Below, piece by piece: positions 1 through 7,261 of a DNA stretch of 42,972 bases (the stretch's first letter is position 1; each line of letters starts with the position of its first letter). The DNA is from Bacteroidaceae bacterium. Lineage in GTDB: Bacteria; Bacteroidota; Bacteroidia; Bacteroidales; Bacteroidaceae. The DNA is taken from positions 1 through 42,972 of the forward strand of contig JAFXTO010000023.1 in NCBI GenBank assembly GCA_017535725.1, given 5' to 3'. The position numbers and the translations under genes are program-made. A model generated the notes under the pieces. It was given only the letters and a program-made list of their open reading frames with translations, searched no databases and was not told the origin of the DNA.

Positions 1-18
1 CAACTGAGCTATTGCCGC
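1..18 (-). tRNA. 5' end of a tRNA gene, cut by the window edge
   Basis: Read on the minus strand, the first 18 bases give GCGGCAATAGCTCAGTTG, a standard tRNA acceptor 5' strand followed by the start of a D arm (TAGCTCAGTTG). The rest of the gene, including the anticodon, lies outside the window, so the amino acid cannot be assigned. It is third in a same-strand cluster after tRNA-Arg and tRNA-Tyr and is probably cotranscribed with them. Confidence 0.7.
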
Positions 19-109
19 AATTTGTTTGAAATTGCGCGATACCGTGCGGCGTCTCTGCATCATCAAGTGAACTTGTTCTGCGTTCGGCTTGCACCGGCAT
101 TGCCGCAGG

Positions 110-192
110 TGGGCGGAGATGGATTCGAACCACCGAAGGTAACAACCAGCAGATTTACAGTCTGCCCCATTTGGCCACTCTGGTATCCGCCC
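110..192 (-). tRNA. tRNA-Tyr (anticodon GTA)
   Basis: Read on the minus strand, the gene starts GGGCGGA and ends TCCGCCC plus discriminator A, giving a perfect 7-bp acceptor stem. The anticodon loop is CTGTAAA with anticodon GTA. The T arm carries GGTTCGAATCC. At 83 nt it has the long variable arm expected of a class II tRNA, as bacterial tRNA-Tyr does. The 3' CCA is not encoded. It lies 19 bp downstream of tRNA-Arg on the same strand. Confidence 0.95.
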
Positions 193-211
193 AGACAATA
201 TGTCAAAGATG

Positions 212-285
212 TGACTCCGGCGGGATTCAAACCCACAACCTTCTGATCCGTAGTCAGATGCTCTATTCAGTTGAGCTACGGAGCC
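212..285 (-). tRNA. tRNA-Arg (anticodon ACG)
   Basis: Read on the minus strand, this is a 74-nt tRNA starting GGCTCCG and ending CGGAGTC plus A, with one G-U pair in the acceptor stem. The anticodon stem TCTGA/TCAGA closes the loop CTACGGA, giving anticodon ACG (reads CGN arginine codons; A34 is normally deaminated to inosine). The T arm carries GGTTTGAATCC. It is the first gene of the cluster and the closest to the promoter at 360-391. Confidence 0.95.
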
Positions 286-359
286 ATTCTTTTGTGTCTT
301 CCGAGGGATTTTTGGTTCTGTGTCGCTCACTTGCGACGTTTCCTTCTCGAAAGCGGGTG

Positions 360-391
360 CAAAGGTAGTGCGTTTTTCTGAAACCGCCAAA
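360..391 (-). promoter_or_regulatory. Bacteroidetes-type promoter of the tRNA cluster
   Basis: The minus strand reads TTTG (388-391), 20 nt, then TACCTTTG (360-367). This fits the Bacteroidetes -33 TTTG and -7 TAnnTTTG consensus with ideal spacing. It lies about 75 bp upstream of tRNA-Arg and faces away from the end of uvrB. Confidence 0.8.
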
Positions 392-485
392 TGTTTTTGC
401 AACTTTTTTTCATTTTGTGATAAAAAAGTATTGTTTTTCGTTTCTTAAGAGACCATTTGGAGTGGGTGCACACCTTAAATTACTT

Positions 486-2534
486 TTACGCGCGCGAGGA
501 TTGGGGAGCCTCGTCCAACTTGGCCATGAGTTGTAACATCTGGTCGCGCAACTGTGCTGCGGTGATGAAGTCCAGTCGCTTGGCGGCTTCTTGCATCTGC
601 TTTCGGAATTTGTCCACTGCTTTGCGCATGTCATCGCGAGTCATATACTCCACCTCAGCCTCGGCAGCAATAGGTATCGGACGTTCTGGTTCCACGTATG
701 CACGGCGGTCATGCTCGGCCTGCTGTTCCTGTCCTGCGGAAATGAGGTCTGCCATCGTACGGTCCTTGCGAATCTGGGTCGGCGTGATGCCGTGCACCGC
801 ATTATAATGTAGCTGTTTCTCACGACGTCGGTTGGTTTCATCGATTGTCTGCTGCATGGAACCGGTTATGGTGTCGGCATACATGATGGCCTTTCCATGA
901 ATATTACGTGCTGCGCGTCCCACCGTCTGCGTCAGCGAACGATGACTGCGCAGGAAGCCCTCCTTGTCGGCATCCAAGATAGCCACCAATGACACCTCGG
1001 GCAGATCCAGTCCCTCGCGCAGAAGGTTGACGCCGACCAGGACGTCGTAGGTGCCCGCCCTCAAAGCATCCATAATCTGCACGCGCTTCAGGGTGTCCAC
1101 ATCGCTGTGGATATAGTTGGCCTGTATCCCATTGTTCAGCAAGTACTCGGTCAGTTCCTCGGCCATGCGCTTGGTGAGTGTTGTCACGAGGGTGCGTTCA
1201 TTGGCCTCTATGCGCTGCTGGATTTCCTCCATGAGATCATCGACCTGATTCATGGATGGGCGCACCTCGATGAGGGGATCCAGCAGTCCCGTAGGACGTA
1301 TGACCTGCTCCACCACAATTCCTTCGCTCTCTGCCAGCTCATAATCGGCAGGCGTCGCGCTGACATAAATCACCTGATGTGTCAACTGTTGGAACTCCTC
1401 GAACTTCAGCGGACGGTTGTCCATGGCTGCGGGCAGACGGAACCCGTACTGAACGAGGTTGGTCTTGCGGGCGCGGTCGCCTCCATACATGGCAGAAATC
1501 TGCGGCACACTGACGTGACTCTCGTCGATAACAAGCAGAAAATCATCGGGAAAGAAGTCCAGAAGGCAATAGGGGCGTGTGCCAGCCGAACGTCCGTCGA
1601 AGTAACGGCTGTAGTTCTCTATGCCGGAGCAATGACCCAGTTCGCGAATCATCTCCATGTCATAGGTTACACGCTCATAGAGGCGCTTTGCTTCGAGCTC
1701 TTTTCCCATATCCTCAAAATATTTGACACGCTCGGTTAGGTCGTCCTCAATCTGATGGATGGCAGCCAACGTCTGTTCCTTTGTCGTCATGAAGAGGTTC
1801 GCCGGATAAATCCTGTAGTCCTGAAATTCTCCAAGGCGTGTTCCAGAAAGCGGGTCTATCTCCTCGATGGCATCTATCTCGTCGTCCCAGAAGGTGATGC
1901 GCAGGAGGTTATCCGAGTAGGCAAGGAAGACATCCACCGTGTCCCCCTTGACACGGTATTCCCCACGGCCGAGGGTGAGGTCGTTGCGGGTATAGAGCGA
2001 GTCGTTGAGACGGCGCAATAACTGATTGCGGTCAAGCACCTTCCCGCGCACCAACTCTATGACATTCTCATAGAAAGCAGCAGGATTTCCCATTCCATAG
2101 ATACAGGACACCGAGGAGACGACGACCACATCACGACGTCCCGAGAGCAGGGCAGACGTCGCCGCGAGCCTCAACTTGTCGATTTCATCGTTGATGGCAA
2201 GGTCCTTTTCAATATAGGTGTCGGTGGATGGGATATATGCCTCGGGTTGGTAGTAGTCATAGTAGCTGACATAATACTCCACGGCATTGTTAGGGAAGAA
2301 GCTCTTCATCTCTCCATAGAGCTGTGCCGCCAATGTCTTGTTATGGCTGAGGATGAGTGTCGGCTTATTGACATTTTTTATGACATTCGCGATGGTGAAT
2401 GTCTTGCCGGAGCCCGTAACCCCGAGTAGAGTCTGTGCATGAATACCATCCTCTATTCCCTGGGTCAGCTGCTCTATGGCCTCGGGCTGGTCGCCCGTAG
2501 GCTCGTACTTGGATATCAGTTGGAAGTTTGTCAT
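486..2534 (-). CDS. uvrB: Excinuclease ABC subunit UvrB
   Basis: This is the damage-verifying helicase-like subunit of the UvrABC nucleotide excision repair complex: it is loaded by UvrA and recruits UvrC. The 682-residue protein shows Walker A (GVTGSGKTFT), the beta-hairpin region (YYVSYYDYYQPEAYIP), the helicase motif IDESHVSVPQ, the motif VI region QTVGRAARN, and a C-terminal UVR motif that contacts UvrC. The open frame extends upstream to 2681, but the start at 2534 is preferred because it gives the family N-terminus (MTNFQLIS) and because a TAnnTTTG promoter lies just 8 nt upstream. The upstream extension is A/T-rich and non-conserved in character. Confidence 0.97.
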   Translation of the reverse strand: MTNFQLISKYEPTGDQPEAIEQLTQGIEDGIHAQTLLGVTGSGKTFTIANVIKNVNKPTLILSHNKTLAAQLYGEMKSFFPNNAVEYYVSYYDYYQPEAYIPSTDTYIEKDLAINDEIDKLRLAATSALLSGRRDVVVVSSVSCIYGMGNPAAFYENVIELVRGKVLDRNQLLRRLNDSLYTRNDLTLGRGEYRVKGDTVDVFLAYSDNLLRITFWDDEIDAIEEIDPLSGTRLGEFQDYRIYPANLFMTTKEQTLAAIHQIEDDLTERVKYFEDMGKELEAKRLYERVTYDMEMIRELGHCSGIENYSRYFDGRSAGTRPYCLLDFFPDDFLLVIDESHVSVPQISAMYGGDRARKTNLVQYGFRLPAAMDNRPLKFEEFQQLTHQVIYVSATPADYELAESEGIVVEQVIRPTGLLDPLIEVRPSMNQVDDLMEEIQQRIEANERTLVTTLTKRMAEELTEYLLNNGIQANYIHSDVDTLKRVQIMDALRAGTYDVLVGVNLLREGLDLPEVSLVAILDADKEGFLRSHRSLTQTVGRAARNIHGKAIMYADTITGSMQQTIDETNRRREKQLHYNAVHGITPTQIRKDRTMADLISAGQEQQAEHDRRAYVEPERPIPIAAEAEVEYMTRDDMRKAVDKFRKQMQEAAKRLDFITAAQLRDQMLQLMAKLDEAPQSSRA

Positions 2535-2542
2535 AAGTCGTG

Positions 2543-2550
2543 CAAAATTA
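2543..2550 (-). promoter_or_regulatory. -7 element of the uvrB promoter, very short leader
   Basis: The minus strand reads TAATTTTG (TAnnTTTG) at 2543-2550, with only 8 nt before the uvrB ATG at 2534. A weak TTGG lies about 20 bp upstream, near 2570-2573. Transcription should begin within a few bases of the start codon, so the message may be leaderless or nearly so. Confidence 0.6.
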
Positions 2551-2642
2551 TGAAAAAGTGTTGATGCTACCAAGTAATAGAGCAAAAAAATGATAAGAAA
2601 TATTGTTATCCGTTCATTTTTTTGCGAAAAAGAGGCTCTTAG

Positions 2643-2674
2643 TTTGGTCAATTCGAGATAAATCTGTAATTTTG
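2643..2674 (+). promoter_or_regulatory. Promoter of bamD
   Basis: TTTG (2643-2646), 20 nt, then TAATTTTG (2667-2674) matches the Bacteroidetes -33/-7 consensus exactly. The bamD ATG follows at 2695, giving a leader of roughly 15 nt. It diverges from the uvrB promoter about 95 bp away. Confidence 0.8.
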
Positions 2675-2694
2675 CGGCCACTTATTGCATAATA

Positions 2695-3543
2695 ATGAAA
2701 AAGACATCCTCATTCCTGTTCGCCTTGTGCCTGACTCTTCTCACTGGTTGTGGAGAGTTCAATGCAGCCATCAAACATGGCGATGCAGAATACAAATATG
2801 AAGTGGCCAAAGCCTGCTACGTGAAAGGTCAGTATAGTCATGCCCAAGATCTCTTTAGCAGCCTGCTCGTAGCAATGAAAGGTTCGGGCTTAGCCGACGA
2901 GTGTCTCTACATGATGGCCATGAGTGCCTATATGTCAGGCGACCTGGAGACGGCCGCTGCCTCCTTCAAGAAATACTACCAGACCTACCCTCGTGGCCTC
3001 TATGTGGAGGAAGCCCGCTACTATGCAGGCCTCTCGTTGTATGACAACGTCCCCGACCCCCGTCTGGATCAGTCCGTTACGTCCCATGCCATTGATGAAT
3101 TACAGAGTTTTCTGGATTCCTATCCCTACACGCGGTTGAAAAGCCAGGCTCAGGAGATGATTCAGAAGCTTCAGGATCATCTGGTAGAAAAGGAACAGCG
3201 CTCGGCCCAGCTGTATTATGACCTGGGCAATTACTTCATGAACTGCTCCAGTGGCGGTTCTAACTACGAGGCTTGCATCGTCACGTCGGAAAATGCCTTG
3301 CGCGACTTCCCCTACGCTCTCCCCGAGCGTCGGGAACAATTCATGATTCTCATCCTGCGCTCTCGCTATCATCTGGCCCGTCAGAGTGTGGAAGAAAAAC
3401 GGCTGGAACGTTTCCGTCAGGCTGTGGATGAGTACTACGGCTTTGCCAACGAATTTCCTGAATCGAACTATCTGAAAGAGGCACAGACCTACCTCATCAA
3501 GAGCCAAAAGGCCCTGAAAGGACAATCGATTGAGGAGGAGTAG
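2695..3543 (+). CDS. bamD: Outer membrane assembly lipoprotein BamD
   Basis: This is predicted to be the essential lipoprotein partner of BamA in the beta-barrel assembly machine, on the periplasmic face of the outer membrane. The 282-residue protein begins with a lipoprotein signal ending in the lipobox LLTGC (Cys about residue 19). The remainder is helical TPR-like repeats, for example around residues 35-70 (KACYVKGQYSHAQDLF) and 72-110. Length and composition match Bacteroidetes BamD (YfiO family). It is followed by rpoZ and a DUF4293-type gene, the usual Bacteroidales order. Confidence 0.9.
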   Translation: MKKTSSFLFALCLTLLTGCGEFNAAIKHGDAEYKYEVAKACYVKGQYSHAQDLFSSLLVAMKGSGLADECLYMMAMSAYMSGDLETAAASFKKYYQTYPRGLYVEEARYYAGLSLYDNVPDPRLDQSVTSHAIDELQSFLDSYPYTRLKSQAQEMIQKLQDHLVEKEQRSAQLYYDLGNYFMNCSSGGSNYEACIVTSENALRDFPYALPERREQFMILILRSRYHLARQSVEEKRLERFRQAVDEYYGFANEFPESNYLKEAQTYLIKSQKALKGQSIEEE

Positions 3544-4074
3544 AAAAATTGAAAGATTGAAAATTGAAATATTGAAAGGTTGAAAGGTTGAAAATTGAAA
3601 AATTGAAAAATTGAAATATTGAAAAATTATAATGGGGCGGCCGATTATTTTTCGGAATAACGGAATAACGTGATAACGGAATAACGAAGGCCGCTTAAAT
3701 TGAAAGGTTCTTCAAGCGTGAAGCGTCGCAAGCGCCGAGCGGAAATGTTGAAAGATTGAAAAATTGAAAAATTGAAAATTGAAAAATTGAAAAATTATAA
3801 TGGGGCGGCCGATTATTTTTCGGAATAACGGAATAACGTGATAACGTAATAACGAAGGCCGCTTAAATTGAAACGTTCTTCAAGCGTGAAGCGTCGCAAG
3901 CGCCGAGCGGAAACGTTGAAAGGTTGAAATATTGAAACATTGAAAGGTTGAAAGCGGCCGATAAATCGTCGGAATAACGGAATAACGTGATAACGGAATA
4001 ACGAAGGCCGCTAAAAGAAAAAGAAAATTGAAATATTGAAAATTGAAAAATTGTAAAATTGAAATACTATATAT
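3544..4074. repeat. Intergenic composite repeat block 1 (three modules)
   Basis: This 531-bp gap holds no credible gene. It is built from two repeat types. One is runs of a 7-8 bp unit ending TTGAAA with variable first bases (AATTGAAA, GATTGAAA, GGTTGAAA, TATTGAAA). The other is three copies of a 58-bp module opening GCGGCCGA and closing GAAGGCCGC, with tandem GGAATAAC units between, at 3637-3694, 3805-3862 and 3954-4011. A third motif, with TTCAAGCGTGAAGCGTCGCA, follows modules 1 and 2. Module ends are complementary (GCGGCC/GGCCGC) and could pair in RNA. Confidence 0.9.
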
Positions 4075-4416
4075 ATGGATTACAAAAAGACAAATGCACC
4101 GACCACTACGGTCACCCAGAACATTCTGGATCTCTGTGAGGAAACAGGCAACATCTACGAGAGTGTGGTTATCATCGCCAAGCGCGCCAACCAAATCAGC
4201 GTAGATATCAAAGCTGAACTCTCCAAGAAGCTGCAAGAGTTTGCTTCATCGAACGACAATCTGGACGAGGTTTTCGAGAACCGCGAGCAAATCGAAATCA
4301 GCCGTTTCTACGAGAAGTTACCGAAGCCCAGCCTCATTGCCACTCAGGAATTCCGCGACGGTAAGATTTACTATCGCAATCCTGCCAAGGATTCCATTGA
4401 GGAAGAGGAATATTGA
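4075..4416 (+). CDS. rpoZ: DNA-directed RNA polymerase omega subunit (Rpb6-like)
   Basis: This 113-residue protein is the small subunit that helps fold and hold the beta-prime subunit of RNA polymerase. The omega/Rpb6 signature lies around residues 32-55, with the core IIAKRANQIS followed by a helix (IKAELSKKLQEF). Bacteroidetes omega proteins diverge from the proteobacterial form but keep this motif and position after bamD. The C-terminus is acidic (EEEEY). The gene sits as an island between two repeat blocks. Expression could come from the bamD promoter or from a promoter hidden in the repeats; I saw no clear -7 element directly upstream. Confidence 0.8.
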   Translation: MDYKKTNAPTTTVTQNILDLCEETGNIYESVVIIAKRANQISVDIKAELSKKLQEFASSNDNLDEVFENREQIEISRFYEKLPKPSLIATQEFRDGKIYYRNPAKDSIEEEEY

Positions 4417-4521
4417 AAGGTTGAAACGTTGAAAAATTGAAAAATTGAAAAATTGAAAGGTTGAAACGTTGAAAGCGGCCGATAAATCATCGGAATAACG
4501 GAATAACGGAATAACGATATT

Positions 4522-4631
4522 ACGAAGGCCGTGAGAAAATTGAAACGTTCTTGAAGTGTCAAGCGACCAGGGGTCGAGCGCTTCAAGCGTGAAGCGTCGC
4601 AAGGCGCCGAGCGGAAAAATTGAAACGTTGA
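4522..4631 (+). repeat. 110-bp direct repeat, copy A
   Basis: Identical over 110 bp to 4703-4812. It begins ACGAAGGCCGTGAGAAAATT and ends GAAACGTTGA. It spans the end of one GCGGCC module and the following TTCAAGCG element, so the duplication unit crosses module boundaries. Confidence 0.9.
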
Positions 4632-4702
4632 AAAATTGAAAAATTGAAAGATTGAAACGTTGAAAGCGGCCGAAATTATCGGAATAACGGAATAACGATA
4701 TA

Positions 4703-4812
4703 ACGAAGGCCGTGAGAAAATTGAAACGTTCTTGAAGTGTCAAGCGACCAGGGGTCGAGCGCTTCAAGCGTGAAGCGTCGCAAGGCGCCGAGCGGAAAAA
4801 TTGAAACGTTGA
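4703..4812 (+). repeat. 110-bp direct repeat, copy B
   Basis: Second copy of the repeat at 4522-4631, without mismatches by inspection. The first differing bases lie just outside both ends. Confidence 0.9.
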
Positions 4813-4927
4813 GATATTGAAAATTGAAAGATTGAAAAATTGAAAGCGGCCGATAAATCATCGGAATAACGGAATAACGGAATAACGATAACGAAGGCCG
4901 CGAGAAAATTGAAAGATTGAAAATTGA

Positions 4928-5458
4928 ATGATTCAAAGGATTCAGACAATCTATTTACTGGCAGCAGCCATCTTGTGTATCGTTTGCCTCTGTTTACCCA
5001 TCGGTCGTCTGGTGGATAGTCATGGCGAAGTGATAGGAACTGTATATAATCTGTGGGTTCACACCCCCTATCATGAAGCCGTGGGAGAGCCAACGTTCAA
5101 TGGTCTTAGCACCTCCGAGCCCGTGCTGGCAGAGGTGGCCGAAGGTACCCACACGTTCACCCCGTGGGCGCTCTTTGCCCTGCTGCTACTGACCTCTACG
5201 GGCCTGCTCTTCGACATCTTTCTCTATCGCACCCGTTTGGTTCAAAGCCGTCTGGCCATGCTGGGCTGCATCCTCCTCGTAGGATGGTATGCCGTTTACA
5301 CCGCTTTCTGGTTCCTGCTGGGTTCCAAATACCAGGCAGAATTCCATCCTGAACCTTGGGCTGGATTTCCTGCCGTGGCCTGCATCTTTACGTTCCTCGC
5401 CTTCAGAGGCATCCTGAAAGATGAAGCGCTGGTGCGCTCATTAGACAGGCTGAGGTGA
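4928..5458 (+). CDS. DUF4293-like four-helix membrane protein
   Basis: This 176-residue protein appears to have four transmembrane helices, at roughly residues 5-25 (YLLAAAILCIVCLCLPIG), 78-98 (ALFALLLLTSTGLLFDIF), 108-130 (LAMLGCILLVGWYAVY) and 145-162. The stretch between helices 1 and 2 is about 50 polar residues. The start MIQRIQTIYLL and the position after bamD and rpoZ match the Bacteroidetes DUF4293 family, whose function is not known. The ATG sits at the edge of repeat block 2. It is convergent with the PP2C gene, only 8 bp away. Confidence 0.75.
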   Translation: MIQRIQTIYLLAAAILCIVCLCLPIGRLVDSHGEVIGTVYNLWVHTPYHEAVGEPTFNGLSTSEPVLAEVAEGTHTFTPWALFALLLLTSTGLLFDIFLYRTRLVQSRLAMLGCILLVGWYAVYTAFWFLLGSKYQAEFHPEPWAGFPAVACIFTFLAFRGILKDEALVRSLDRLR

Positions 5459-5466
5459 GCATGGGA

Positions 5467-6258
5467 TTAACCCACAGAGATAAAGTGGACGAGAAGGACA
5501 CTCACGTTGTCCCTTCCGCCCGCTTTTTTTGCGGCCTCGACCAAGACCTGCACGGTATCGGGGGTGGTGGAAGCAGGTTGTAAGGAAGCATTTATGAGAT
5601 CCTCAATCTCATCGTTGGAGAGCATGTCACTGAGGCCATCACTACAGATGATAAAGCGGTCGTCCGGAAGCACCTTGTCCGTGATATCCACGAGGTCTGC
5701 GAAAACTTCCTCCACAGGAGAGCCGCCACCCAGACAGTTGTAAATCATGCTGCTGGGGTATGAACAGTCAGGGTATTTCTCCTGCATGGAATGGTCGCGT
5801 GAAAGCTGCTTGAGGATACCATCCCGAAAGCGGTAGGTTCGGCTATCCCCTATATTAATAAGGTATATGCGTCCGCCGTAGCCAAAGAGTCCCGTAAGTG
5901 TTGTACCCATATCGCTGTATTCCGGCTGCTGAACTCCCCGTTCTACTATCCCCAGATGCGCATGCTTCGCCCATCGGTCGATGATCTCGTGGAAGTCTTC
6001 ATCCGACAACCCTCCGGGCACTTGTGCCAGGAACTGGTCGAAGTACTGCAAGGCCAGTTCACTTGCAAACTCTCCTCCATTCGTCCCACCCATCCCATCA
6101 GCCACAAGGGTACAGAAGCGCGCCTCGCCAGAGAGGGTGTAGCTCTGCTGCGCTTCCTGATCTCGGTAGTACTCTCCATTAAGGAGGATCATATCTTCGT
6201 TGTTGGTTCGCACACATCCGACGTCTGTGATGAGGCGACATTGCATCTCGATGTTCAT
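5467..6258 (-). CDS. PP2C-family protein serine/threonine phosphatase
   Basis: Predicted metal-dependent phosphatase (PPM/PP2C) that removes phosphate from Ser/Thr. The 263-residue protein carries the metal-binding motifs in order: NNED (about residues 19-22), VADGMGG (52-58), GDSRTYRFRDG, SDGLSD (about 206-211) and GGRDNVS (about 246-252). No signal peptide or membrane segment is seen, so it should act in the cytoplasm. It is the last gene of the minus-strand kinase cluster and is separated from the FHA gene by a 221-bp repeat stretch. It likely reverses the modification made by the kinase at 10893-14984. The pairing is inferred from context. Confidence 0.92.
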   Translation of the reverse strand: MNIEMQCRLITDVGCVRTNNEDMILLNGEYYRDQEAQQSYTLSGEARFCTLVADGMGGTNGGEFASELALQYFDQFLAQVPGGLSDEDFHEIIDRWAKHAHLGIVERGVQQPEYSDMGTTLTGLFGYGGRIYLINIGDSRTYRFRDGILKQLSRDHSMQEKYPDCSYPSSMIYNCLGGGSPVEEVFADLVDITDKVLPDDRFIICSDGLSDMLSNDEIEDLINASLQPASTTPDTVQVLVEAAKKAGGRDNVSVLLVHFISVG

Positions 6259-6479
6259 GAAATAAATTGAAATATTGAAAGGTTGAAAGGTTGAAAAATT
6301 GAAAAATTGAAAGCGGCCGATTTTTTCGGAATAACGGAATAACGTGATAACGTAATAACGTAATAACGAAGGCCGCGAGAAAGTTGAAAGATTGAAATAT
6401 TGAAAGGTTGAAAGGTTGAAAGGTTGAAAGGTTGAAAAATTGAAAAATGAAATAATTAGAAAATTAGAGAGGGGAGAGG
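6259..6479. repeat. Composite repeat block 3 between the FHA and PP2C genes
   Basis: These 221 bp contain one GCGGCC...GGCCGC module (6313-6376) with GGAATAAC-type units, flanked on both sides by runs of xxTTGAAA octamers. This is the same family as the blocks around rpoZ. It interrupts an otherwise compact gene cluster. I saw no TAnnTTTG element facing the phosphatase gene. Confidence 0.9.
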
Positions 6480-7220
6480 TTATGGGAGGGCTTCGAAATC
6501 AATATCTGCGAAGGTGATGGTGTCGCCTACCCAGAAGGGGGTTGGGCTGTTTGGCGGGAGGGGATGACCATTGAGACGAGTGCCATTGGTAGAACCAAGG
6601 TCTGTGACCTGCCAGCCTCCCGAGGGGGTGCGACTAATCTGTGCATGGCGCCCCGACACCATTCCGAAGGAAGCAAAGACGCTGGCATATCCACCCTCGC
6701 GACGCCCAATGAGGACCTCGTCAATATAGAGCCGGAGCTGCGGGTTCCTACATACAAGGTGGCCTGGCACCTGTCGCGGAGTGGCTTGAGATGTAGGCGA
6801 TGGGGTTGCCCCAGGTCGAATGGTAGCTCCCGCATTGGCTAAAGGCTGTGTGGAAGGACCAGTCTTTGGCGAAGGCTTCACGGAATCGAAGTCCATACCA
6901 CTGAGGAGTTTGTTGATGTCCGCAGTGATACTGGAAGAACCAAACGTAGGGGAAGAAGCTGCGGGAGCAGAAGACTGGGAAGCAGGAGAAGCTGCGGAAG
7001 TGGGAGAACCAACGCCGGAACCACGTCCGTTGTCGGCGGGACGTGCAGTGGAACCGAGGGTCTTCACGGCAACAAGAGGTTCACCACAACGCGTACAGCG
7101 TTTGCCCTTGCCAAGGGTGCCACATTTGGGACATACGTAGAGTTCTGCGCCACATTGGTCACAATAACAGCTGTCGCCTTCGATTTCGGCTTGACATTTA
7201 GGACATTTTATATAGTTCAT
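6480..7220 (-). CDS. Zinc-ribbon and FHA domain protein (phosphothreonine reader)
   Basis: This 246-residue protein has two N-terminal zinc ribbons (CPKC/CDQC at residues 6-23; CPKC/CTRC at 30-45), a long Ser/Pro/Ala-rich linker (about 52-155), and a C-terminal FHA domain (about 164-246). The FHA binding residues are present: IGRR (171-174), SGRHAQ (189-194) and STNGTRLNG (210-218). FHA domains bind phosphothreonine. The linker contains TARP (58-61) and TIRP (133-136), the motif repeated in the neighbouring kinase, so it may itself be a kinase substrate. It starts 41 bp after the AAA gene. No membrane segment is seen. Domain calls are secure; the partner is inferred. Confidence 0.9.
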   Translation of the reverse strand: MNYIKCPKCQAEIEGDSCYCDQCGAELYVCPKCGTLGKGKRCTRCGEPLVAVKTLGSTARPADNGRGSGVGSPTSAASPASQSSAPAASSPTFGSSSITADINKLLSGMDFDSVKPSPKTGPSTQPLANAGATIRPGATPSPTSQATPRQVPGHLVCRNPQLRLYIDEVLIGRREGGYASVFASFGMVSGRHAQISRTPSGGWQVTDLGSTNGTRLNGHPLPPNSPTPFWVGDTITFADIDFEALP

Positions 7221-7261
7221 CGAAAGACAATTAACGGTTTAACGATTGAAGGATTAACAGA

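Larger units (their letters stand above)
4417..4927. repeat. Intergenic composite repeat block 2 (three modules)
   Basis: This 511-bp gap continues the repeat system of block 1, with modules at 4475-4531, 4666-4712 and 4846-4901 separated by xxTTGAAA units. The inner part contains a 110-bp exact direct duplication (4522-4631 and 4703-4812, offset 181 bp) that includes the motif AAGCGACCAGGGGTCGAGCG. No protein-coding gene is supported. Minus-strand frames here encode only repeat translations rich in FNFSIFQ. Confidence 0.9.

Noticed and set aside
3880-5093. Several minus-strand open frames with repeated FNFSIFQ-type peptides (3880-4236, 4318-4767, 4371-4586, 4676-4936, 4764-5093)
   Set aside because: They are translations of the intergenic octamer repeats; some also run through rpoZ or the DUF4293 gene on the other strand. 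No independent coding signal is seen.
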